From assembly GCA_050733935.1 (NCBI GenBank), contig JBOHUC010000031.1, positions 1-53,300 of the forward strand: DNA of 53,300 nucleotides, read 5' to 3'. The notes beneath the pieces are model-generated. The model was not told the DNA's origin. It ran no database searches and was given only the letters and a program-made list of their open reading frames with translations. This stretch comes from JBOHUC01 sp050733935. Its GTDB lineage: Bacteria > Eisenbacteria > RBG-16-71-46 > DASYSL01. The position numbers and the translations under genes are program-made. Positions within the stretch are counted from its first letter, which is position 1, and every line of letters begins with the position of its first letter. Below are positions 33,773 to 41,546 of the stretch, piece after piece.

Positions 33773-34174
33773 TCACTTCACCATCGTGACGAGTGGCTTT
33801 CCCTTTTCGACGATGTACGTTGCGAGCTCCGCACCGTCGCCCTTGCCGACGTTCCTCGCCGCGTGAATCGTTCCGGCCGGGATGAACAGGACCTCGCCGG
33901 CTTCGAGCGTATCCGGCGGCCTGCCTTCAACCTGATACTCCAGCGAGCCTTCGAGGACGTAGGCGATCTCCTCGCCCGGATGTGTGTGTCGGCCGAAACC
34001 TGCTCCCGGATGGAAGTCGACACGCACCTGGACGACCTCGCGTCCGGCGACACTCAGATCGTGCCGCTGGAGATCGGTTCGGCGGATGCCCGACTGTTGC
34101 GCCGCCGCCAAACAGAACGGCGAGCCACTTCCGATGATCAGCGCCAGCGCTGCCATGACTCGTGTCCTGGTCAT
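33773..34174 (-). CDS. Exported cupin-domain protein
   Basis: A 133-residue protein from the ATG at 34174 (GAGG 5 nt upstream) with signal peptide MTRTRVMAALALIIGSGSPFCLAAAQQ. The single cupin fold has metal-ligand motif 1, PGAGFGRHTHPGEEIAYVLEGSLEY, and motif 2, AGEVLFIPAGTIHAARNVG (His, His, Glu, His). Likely a metal-binding small enzyme or sensor in the periplasm. It lies 36 bp downstream of the molybdoenzyme start... on the same strand but upstream in transcription, so it may lead that operon. Confidence 0.88.
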   Translation of the reverse strand: MTRTRVMAALALIIGSGSPFCLAAAQQSGIRRTDLQRHDLSVAGREVVQVRVDFHPGAGFGRHTHPGEEIAYVLEGSLEYQVEGRPPDTLEAGEVLFIPAGTIHAARNVGKGDGAELATYIVEKGKPLVTMVK

Positions 34175-34252
34175 GTGGACCTCTTTCCTGCCGCAGGGTT
34201 GCCCGAGCGGGCGGCGCGGGCGGCGCGGGTGATTCACGCAGCCCCACCTGGG

Positions 34253-35644
34253 CTAATTCTGTGCCTGCGCACTCGAGCGCAGCGACTTGAACGCCGCGCG
34301 CAGTTCCGACGTGAAGAGCGCGGGCTCTTCCCAAGCCGCGAAGTGTCCGCCGCGGTCGACTCTGTTGAAGTAGGCGACGCCGGAGTAGACGGCCTCCACC
34401 CAGCTGCGCGGGGCAGCCCAGATCTCGTCCGGGAACGTCGTGAAGGCGACGGGAACCTTGACCGGCGGAGGAGCCGCCCCGGACGCGCCTGCTGCGGCCA
34501 GAAACTGTCCAAACTCCCAGTACCACCGGGCGGCCGAGGTGCCAGTGCCCGTCAGCCAGTAAAGCGTGATGTTGTCGACGATGGTCTCCCGGGTGAGATT
34601 GCCAACGGGCTTACGGTCGACGAACGCGCGGGAGATCTTGTAGTAGCTGTCCGTGTCATAGTCGAGCACCCAGGCGGCGAGCCCGACGGGTGAATCCAGC
34701 AGCGAGTAGCCGATCGTCTGTGGTGGCGTGGACTGTTCCAGGAAGTAGCCGAATCCACTCGTCCTGAACGTCGCGAGCGCCTTGTGCGCCGCGCGATCCT
34801 CCTCGGATTTCGCCGGCAGCTTGTCGGCGATTCCCAACGCCCCCGCGAGCAAGTTGAGGTGAATACCGACCAGCCCCTCGGGCGCTTGCCGCCCCATCGC
34901 GTCCGTGACGGAGGCGCCAACGTCGCCCCCCTGGGCGACGTAGCGCGTGTAGCCGAGGCGCTTCATCAGCACGGCCCACGCGCGGGCGATGCGTCCGGAA
35001 TCCCAACCGAGCTCGGTCGGTTCGCCCGAGAAGCCGTAGCCAGGCAACGAGGGGAGTACCAGGTGAAATGCATGGTCGGGAGTGCCGCCGTACTTGGTCG
35101 GGTCGGTCAGGTGACCGACGGTGTCGAGGAGCTCGATGACCGAGCCGGGCCAGCCATGCGTCATGATCAGCGGCATCGCGTTCTCATGCCGGGACCGGAC
35201 GTGGATGAAGTGGATCTCCACCCCGTCGATCGTGGTCGTGAACTGCGGAAGCGCGTTCAGTCGTGCCTCGCATTTGCGCCAGTCGTACTCGGTCGTCCAG
35301 TAGCGGGCGAGCTCCCGCAGCGTCGCGAGCTGCACGCCCTGTGACCGATCCGCGACGAGCTCCTTGGTGGGCCAGCGTGTGGCCGCGATCCTGCGGCGCA
35401 TGTCGGCCAGCGCATCCATCGGGAATACTCACTTTGAAAGGACGGACAGCGTCCTTGTCACGGACGTTCCTGTGCCTGGTTGCGTAGCAGCTGTCTGGGT
35501 CATGGCACCCACCTGTTTCGTTGGTTGAAGATTGGGGCCTTGTGCGTGGGCAAGTGAGCTCGCGCAACCAAGCAACAATGCACATGCCGTGACCAACGCG
35601 GCGCCCGTCCGAGGCGTCGCTAGTTGAGCGGTTGAGGTTCTCAT
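34253..35644 (-). pseudogene. Exported epoxide hydrolase with a compensated frameshift pair
   Basis: From the ATG at 35644 (GGAGG 10 nt upstream) the frame gives a signal peptide (MRTSTAQLATPRTGAALVTACALLLGCASSLAHAQ) and runs to a TGA at 35429-35431. The intact part resumes in the same frame at ATG 35419 (MDALADMRRRIAATRWP). The missing N-terminal EHN motif is in the other frame between them: KDAVRPFKVSIPD, which joins DALADM after removal of one G near 35415. A one-base deletion near 35463 and a one-base insertion near 35415 would explain everything. Downstream the enzyme is complete: MTHGWPGSVIELL, LPSLPGYGFSG, nucleophile Asp in QGGDVGASV, and His in RGGHFAAWEEP. Translation from 35419 would give 388 residues missing the first strand of the EHN domain. 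Confidence 0.75.
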
Positions 35645-35867
35645 CTTGGTTGCCTCCTTGGAGCTTCTGGCCTTTGCGAAGGTGATGACGGCCCTCGGCA
35701 CGGAGCACCGCAACGGCCCCACCGGTACGTGAAGGATGCGCGCGGGACGTGCCACACCGGTCGAGGAGGGAAGAGTTTCGAACTGCACGGGGGAGCGTCG
35801 CGGACACTTCGTCCAAGGGGCTCGGTCCGAGCCTGTTGGGATGAATAAGAGCATGGGACATGACACC

Positions 35868-36005
35868 CTACGCTCGGAGGTCGAGCCCGCCTGGACGAAA
35901 CACTCCACCTAGGCGTGGATCGACTCGATCTCCCGCGTAATCAGCCCGCGCCTCCGCTTCATTGTCGTATTGATTGGCGAGCACGACGTACGTGTCGAGT
36001 GCCAT
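35868..36005 (-). pseudogene. Short fragment, probably remnant of a small membrane-associated protein
   Basis: ATG at 36005 with GGGAG 7 nt upstream opens MALDTYVVLANQYDNEAEARADY, which resembles the N-terminus of small DUF1269-like proteins. After ADY the resemblance ends and the frame closes after 45 residues (AGDRVDPRLGGVFRPGGLDLRA). A frameshift soon after codon 23 is likely. Alternatively it is a genuine 45-residue protein. Confidence 0.4.
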
Positions 36006-36348
36006 GGTGTTCTCCCTTCGAGGACCATCCAGAGGGCGAGGCGGAACCGCTTGACCTGAGGATGGCACAGCCACAGCCGAAGCCCTTCGACCGTAGCCAG
36101 GGTGTCGACGCTACGCCCCCCGCATGGTGGGGTCAAGCCGGCGGCACGAGACGATGTTTGCACGCGCGTATCACTGCGCACCTCAGGTGAAGAGGGTGCA
36201 AACCGGGAGGCGAGGGATCCCCCTGTGAGAATGGCCGTCACAAGAGTAGCCTTACCCTCGGTGCTCGAGACTCCCACCGATGGCGAGCAATCGAGCACGG
36301 CGAATCGCAGAGTGAGTGTGATCGGATCTCATTCGAAAGGAGCTCATC
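36006..36348. other. Intergenic region, nothing recognised
   Basis: 343 bp between divergent genes, holding their promoters. No convincing ORF or RNA gene. GGAG at its right end is the ribosome site of the following hydrolase. Confidence 0.5.
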
Positions 36349-37053
36349 ATGCCAGGGAAATTGGTGAACGTCGTGCTCGTCCACGGCGGCTTCGTGGATG
36401 GCTCAGGGTGGGAGGGCGTGTACGGAATCCTCAAGAAGGATGGTTACGATGTGAGCATCGTCCAGAATCCGACGCTGTCGCTGGCCGACGATGTTTCGGC
36501 AACCAAACTCATTCTTGCTGCGCAGGACCGGCCCGTGATCCTCGTCGGCCACTCCTACGGCGGAGCCGTGGTTACCGAGGCCGGCAACGATCCCAAAGTC
36601 GCAGGGCTCGTCTACATCGCAGCATTCGTCCCCGACAAGGGAGAGTCTGTCGAGACCCTGATCAAGGATCCGCCCCCTGGAGCACCCGTGCCTCCGATCC
36701 TGCCGCCGCAGAGCGGATTCCTATTCCTCGACAAGGCGAAGTTCGCGGCATCATTCGCGGCCGATGTGGACGCGCAGAAGGCTGCGTTCATGGCCGACTC
36801 GCAGGTCCCGTGGGGCGTTGGGGCACTCAGTGGCGCGATCAGCCAGCCCGCGTGGAAATCCAAGCCGAGCTGGTACCTCATTGCAACCGAGGATAAGATG
36901 ATTCCACCGCCCGCTCAGCGCCTCATGTCGAAGCGCGCGGGATCGACGGTGGTAGAAGAGAAGGGCAGTCATGCGATCTATGTATCGCAACCCAAGGTGG
37001 TAGCGGCACTCATCGAGAAGGCCGCCGAAGGTGTGAACGTCGCCGCGGTTTGA
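36349..37053 (+). CDS. Alpha/beta hydrolase (salicylate-esterase-like)
   Basis: A 234-residue cytoplasmic hydrolase: oxyanion region VVLVHGGFVDGSGWEGVY (residues about 8-25), nucleophile Ser in VILVGHSYGGAVV (about 69), acid Asp in YLIATEDKMIPPPAQR, and His in KGSHAIYVSQP. It matches the widespread group in Abhydrolase_6 that includes pyrethroid- and methyl-salicylate-type esterases. GGAG precedes the ATG by 6 nt. Substrate unknown. Confidence 0.93.
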   Translation: MPGKLVNVVLVHGGFVDGSGWEGVYGILKKDGYDVSIVQNPTLSLADDVSATKLILAAQDRPVILVGHSYGGAVVTEAGNDPKVAGLVYIAAFVPDKGESVETLIKDPPPGAPVPPILPPQSGFLFLDKAKFAASFAADVDAQKAAFMADSQVPWGVGALSGAISQPAWKSKPSWYLIATEDKMIPPPAQRLMSKRAGSTVVEEKGSHAIYVSQPKVVAALIEKAAEGVNVAAV

Positions 37054-37122
37054 AGCTCGACCGCCGCCGCCTGCGACCTCCCGCCGATGCAGGCGGCGGC
37101 GTTTACCGCGGACAAGGAGTTG

Positions 37123-37323
37123 CTACTTCGACGCGCCTTGACCGTAGCCCGCGACGATTGCAAACCCGATCGCGACTCCGAGGGCGACACCCGTGCCGAC
37201 CCAGAGACCTATGTTGCCGGTCGCGAGCCCCACGACTCCTCCGGCCACAGCTCCGAGAACTGCTCCCAGGGCCATTCCTGAGCCCACAGTCGGCTTCTTC
37301 GTAGTCACGGCCGCGTCCCCCAT
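37123..37323 (-). CDS. Small glycine-zipper membrane protein
   Basis: A 66-residue protein, almost all of it Gly/Ala/Val-rich membrane helix: GSGMALGAVLGAVAGGVVGLA and GLWVGTGVALGVAIGFAIVAGYG. The repeated GxxxG spacing is typical of glycine-zipper proteins. Either the ATG at 37323 or a GTG at 37308 (with GGGGGA 7 nt upstream) could be the start. Function unknown. Confidence 0.65.
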   Translation of the reverse strand: MGDAAVTTKKPTVGSGMALGAVLGAVAGGVVGLATGNIGLWVGTGVALGVAIGFAIVAGYGQGASK

Positions 37324-37567
37324 TCGGTGCAGTCACCAGACTTGGTCTAACGCTCGCCGAGTGTGTGGGTGGTCGTCTGACAGGTCAAACAGTTGCCGCG
37401 ACCAGCGATCCACTTTCGAGTCCTGCGCGCTTCCGTCGAGAGTATAGTGCGACCGGACGAGGCCACCTCCCCAGGTCGGCATTCCGCCAATCCAGCCGCC
37501 GGCCCTGCGTCCAGACCGGAGAGACGCCATATCTTTCATCCCGCTGGGCGACGCAACCCGACGCCCG

Positions 37568-38180
37568 GTGCGCATGCCAGTCGTCACGATTCTCATCATC
37601 CTCGTAAACGTCATCGTGTTCATGCTCGAATTGATGGGCGGCGAAGCATTCGTCATGAGGTGGTCGGTTATCCCGGCGGACATTGTTGCTGGTCAGCGCT
37701 TGATTACGATCCTCACCGGGATGTTCATGCACGCGGGCTGGTCACACATCATTGGCAACATGATTTATCTCTGGGCCTTTGGGCCGGCAATCGAAGACTC
37801 CATGGGACCCGGACGCCATCTCGTCTTCTACCTTACGGGGGGCCTCGGCGCTACCCTGGCCCAGGTCGCGGGCAATCCCCTTTCCACAATTCCGAATCTG
37901 GGTGCGAGCGGGGCCATTGCCGCCGTGATGGGTGCGTTCCTGGTCACGTATCCCCATGACCGGATTCGCACGGTGCTGATCATCTTCGTGTTTTGCGCGG
38001 ATTCGCTACGTTCCAGCTGCGCTCCTGATCGGCGTGTGGTTCCTTGCCCAGCTCTACAGCGCTGGGACAGTGGCACAAGTGGAGACAGGAGGAGTGGCAT
38101 ACCTGGCGCATGTGGGCGGGTTCATCTGGGGAGCGGTCGCGGCCCGCCTGTTCGTACGACAACCCGCAACGAACTACTAA
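37568..38180 (+). pseudogene. Rhomboid-family intramembrane serine protease, frameshifted
   Basis: The first frame reads VVTILIILVNVIVFMLELMGG, then GMFMHAGWSHIIGNMIYLWAFG (the HxxxN oxyanion helix) and the nucleophile loop NLGASGAIAAVMGAFLVTYPHDRIRTV. At the TTTT run 37991-37994 it slips. The next frame restores the family: FARIRYVPAALLIGVWFLAQ and GGVAYLAHVGGFIWGAVAARLFV with the catalytic His, ending at the TAA at 38178-38180. Removing one T makes a complete protein. The frame opens at a GTG (37568), but the codons before it read FIPLGDATRRP, like the usual rhomboid N-terminus (MIPL), so the true start may lie upstream or be lost. Its end is 6 bp from that of the selenoprotein gene. Confidence 0.8.
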
Positions 38181-38186
38181 CGGCTT

Positions 38187-39755
38187 TCACCCGCCTGCTT
38201 CCAGCCACGTCTGCCAGCCTCCGACGAGCGCCCGCGCCCGCGTCCACCCCGCGCGCCTGAGCTCGAGCGCCACACGGGCGCTCGTGGCTTCATCCAGTCA
38301 GGAACAGTAGATCGCGAGAGTCGCGTCCATCGGAAGCTGCAACGCGCCCGCCTCCCGCACGGCATCATCCGGACTCAAGCGCAGGGCGCCGCGGAGCAAC
38401 CGCGGATCCTCCCGGAAGCTCTTCTCCTTCCGGACGTCCAGCACGACCACGTTCTCGCCGGCGGTCCGCGCGGCGCGAACCTCTTCGATCGTGATGCGCA
38501 ACGGTACGGCCTCGGCCGCCGGCCCGCCCGCGATGGAAGGAACTTGCGCCACCTGTGGAGCGGTATCCGAAGGAAGCAGAACAGCGATCGCAATCCCATG
38601 GACCACGACCGAAAGGAGCACCACCAGACACGTAACCGCAAACAGATCCTGGGAGCCCGGGACGTTGGCAAAGACAGCAAGCAGGACGAGCAGCAGCGAG
38701 CTCAAGCCGCGTGGACCGAGCAACGCGATCAGGCGATGGTCGCGCCCGCTTAGGCCAAGCCCGCCGAGAACCGGGTAGAGGACGGCCGTGCGAGTAGCCA
38801 GGGCGATCAATGCGAACAGGACCGTGCGGCCGTTGATTACACCGAGGCCGGTCCAGATGAGCGTCGTGCCGAGTGCCACAAACGTCAGCAGCAGGAGCAT
38901 CTCGGCCGTGGCCTCGCCGTACTCGAGGAAGCAGTCACAGAGCTCGACGTCCTGAGAGGCGACCAGGAGCCCCGCGGCGAACGCCGCGACGAATCCACTG
39001 CCCCCGACAGCTTCGGCGGCGGCGAAAGCGCTGAACGCGAGCCCGAGAGCGTACAGTGACTCGTAGTCGCGGCGGACGCCGACCCGGTCGCGAACCCATC
39101 CGAGCGCGATGATCCCGGCCCAGCCAATCAGCGCCCCAACCAGGGGGCCGAGCAGGAACAATCCGAGCACGTGCCGCACCAGTTCATTCCGGGACGCTCC
39201 GCCCACGGCGCCCCCGTGCACCGCACCTCCCAGGAGCACCACGGAGAGAATGACGATCGGAAGCAGCACGATGTCGTTCATTCCGCTCTCCATGCGGAGC
39301 GCCGTGCGCACCGATTCCGGCAGTGAACGCGAGCGCAGAACGACTCGCAGAAGCACCGGATCGGTGGACGCGAGCGCGGCGCCGAGGATCGCGGCCGCGG
39401 GCCAGGAGAGCGCGAGCAGGAATTTTGCCGCCACGGTGATCAGCAGCGCGGGACCCAGCGTGCCCGGGCCGAGGATTCGCAGAAGGAGCGGACGTCGAAG
39501 CTTGATCTGCGCAATGTCGAACGTGACGGCGTCGCTGAATAGCACGAGCACCAGGGCGAGAGTCGAGAGAGCCTGGAGCTCAGGGGAGGCGAACCCGATG
39601 TCCACCAGCCCGAGCCCCCACGGACCGAGCAGGAGGCCAAGGCCGAGGAAAACCGCAACGATCGGAACCCGGCGACGCTCGAGGACCCCCGAGAGTAACG
39701 AGGCGACAATCACCACGATTCCGATGAGCGCGACCAGCGTTGCGAAGTGACTCAC
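38187..39755 (-). CDS. Na+/H+ antiporter (CPA1 type) fused to a rhodanese domain, probable selenoprotein
   Basis: A 522-residue protein read through an in-frame UGA at 38298-38300. Residues about 1-390 form the antiporter: MSHFATLVALIGIVVIVASLLSG, the FLGLGLLLGPWGLGL loop, AALASTDPVLLRVVL and MESGMNDIVLLPIVI (the TDP and ND motifs of CPA1 exchangers). Residues about 421-522 are a rhodanese domain: ITIEEVRAARTAG, VVVLDVRKEKSFRED, then AIYCS with the catalytic Cys484, UGA at 486, and LDEATSARVALELRRAGW followed by ALVGGWQTWLEAGG. Relatives read YCSCPNEATSARVA, so Sec replaces the second Cys. Stopping at UGA would cut off the active-site loop. A GTG start at 39755, 7 bp after the upstream stop, is likely; a longer frame overlaps that gene. 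It would sense or use sulfur/selenium state to gate ion exchange; that is inference. Confidence 0.8.
38264..38300 (-). promoter_or_regulatory. Candidate bacterial SECIS element and its UGA
   Basis: Minus strand: UGA (38300-38298), 13 nt, then a perfect 8-bp stem CGAGCGCC (38284-38277) with GGCGCTCG (38271-38264), loop CGTGT (38276-38272). The loop begins 22 nt after the UGA and has G in its second position, meeting the usual bacterial SECIS rule (loop 16-37 nt downstream, G in the first two loop positions). Confidence 0.7.
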
Positions 39756-39762
39756 GCCCTGT

Positions 39763-41443
39763 CTACTCGTGCAGGACCTGGTGGACCAGCGCGACGGCGA
39801 TGGCTCCCTCGCCGACGGCCGGAGCCACTCGCTTGAAGTTTCCGCCCCGGACATCCCCCACCGCGAACACTCCGGGCAGACTCGTCTCGAGTAGGTGTGG
39901 GGCTCGCGCAATTGGCCACTGTGCGGCGGTCAGCTCATCCTTCGACAGATCCGCGCCCGTCTTGATGAAGCCGTTTGGATCGAGCATCAGACACCCTTCG
40001 AGCCAGCGCGTGTTGGGCACGGCGCCCGCCATGATGAAGACGTGCCGGATCTCATGGGCTTCGATCGTGCCCGTGCGATTGTCGCGCCAACGCACGCGCT
40101 CGAGATGACCGTTTCCTGCAAGCTCAACGATTTCGGAGTGCGTCCGAAGCTCGATGGCAGGATTCGACTCGATCCGCCGAATCAGGTAGCGGGACATGCT
40201 TTCCGCCAGCCCATCCGATCGCGCGAGCATGTACACACGCTTGCAGGTCTCCGCGAGGAACACCGCGGCCTGCCCCGCCGAGTTCCCGCCCCCGACCACG
40301 ACCACCTCTTCGCCCCGGCACAACTGCGATTCCATGAACGTCGCCCCGTAGTACACCCCCGCACCTTCGAACTGGGTCAGGTTGGGGAGCGCCAGCTTTC
40401 GGTACTCAGCACCCGTGGCGATGATGACCGTTCGCGCCGGCACGGAAGGTCCATTGTCGATCGCAATCGCGTAGGGCTTGCGCGCGCACGCGAGGCGTGC
40501 GGCGCCTCTTGCAACCATCACCTGGGCGCCGAACTTCTGGGCCTGCGTGTACGCGCGGGCTGCAAGTTCCTGGCCCGAAATGCCGGTGGGGAAGCCGAGG
40601 TAATTCTCGATCTTCGAGCTCGAGCCCGCCTGTCCCCCCGGCGAGTTGGACTCGAGCACGAGGACATCGAGCCCCTCCGACGCGGCGTAGACCGCGGCCG
40701 CGAGGCCCGCCGGCCCGGCGCCGATGATCACGAGATCGCGGACCTGTGTGGAGTCGATCGCCTCGTTGAAACCGAGACAGTCGGCGATCGCCTGATTGCT
40801 CGGGTTCCGCAGCACGACTTCCCCGCGGCAGATGAGCACCGGCACGTCCGCCGCGGACACCTGAAAGCGGTCCAGCAGGTCCTGGATCTCGGTCGTTCGA
40901 TCAAGATCGATGTACGAATAGGGATGCCCGTTCCGGGTCAGGAACTCCTTCACACGAAGCGTGCCGGAACAATGATTCGATCCAATGAGCACGACGTTCC
41001 CGAACCCGCGCGCGATCAGCTCCACCCGCCGAAGAATGAACGCCCGAAGGAGCAACTCGCCGAGCTCGCTGTCGGTCTGAACGAGCTCCAGGAGCTGCTC
41101 ACGATCCACTTCGATGACCTCGCCCTGTGCCGCCGCCCGGATGTACACGAACGCACGTCGGCCCGAAAGCAGATTGACTTCGCCGGTGAACTGCCCCGCT
41201 CTGAGGACACCCGCGAGCTCCTCCGTCGTGCCGGAGAGCCGGACGATTTCGAGTTGGCCGTCGAGCACAACGAAGAACCGGATATTGGGGCTGCCCGGCT
41301 CGACCAGGATCTCTCCGCTCTCAACGCGGCGGATGCGCCCCCCGGGCACCAATGCGAGCGACCTGGGGAGGCGTTAGCGTCGGGAACATCCGGCTCTGAC
41401 TCGAGTCAAGAGTCGGCGGGATCACAGGCGTCGTTTCGGCCAC
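39763..41443 (-). pseudogene. cNMP-binding / glutaredoxin-like / thioredoxin-reductase-like flavoprotein, frameshifted at a G6 tract
   Basis: The long frame (ending 39763) has a cyclic-nucleotide-binding domain (EILVEPGSPNIRFFVVLDGQLEIV through FTGEVNLLSGRRAFVY), a glutaredoxin-like domain lacking CxxC (VVLIGSNHCSGTLRVKEFL), and a pyridine-nucleotide oxidoreductase part (DLVIIGAGPAGLAAAVYAA, VVVVGGGNSAGQAAVF, GVFAVGDVRGGNFKRVA) that lacks the CATC disulfide. Its start is missing; upstream in another frame lies MFPTLTPPQVARIGARG after a GTG at 41443 with GGAGAG about 10 nt before it. The two join perfectly (ARG-RIRRVESGE) if one base of the G6 run (plus-strand C6, 41338-41343) is removed; the total length is 3n+1. 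Next to and cotranscribed with the antiporter-rhodanese gene. Translation from a later start (TTG 41352) would lack about 30 residues. Confidence 0.82.
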
Positions 41444-41546
41444 GGGTAGTCTCTCTCTCCTTCATCGTGGAGCGGGTGCGGAGCCGCAATCTAGCTCAGC
41501 CGCAGCCGGTCAGGCCACGACTCCACCGAGAGAATACCCTAAGCGC

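Noticed and set aside
35429..35431. In-frame TGA in the epoxide hydrolase as a selenocysteine codon
   Set aside because: The conserved EHN motif lies in the alternative frame around it, and no suitable hairpin follows; a frameshift pair explains it better.
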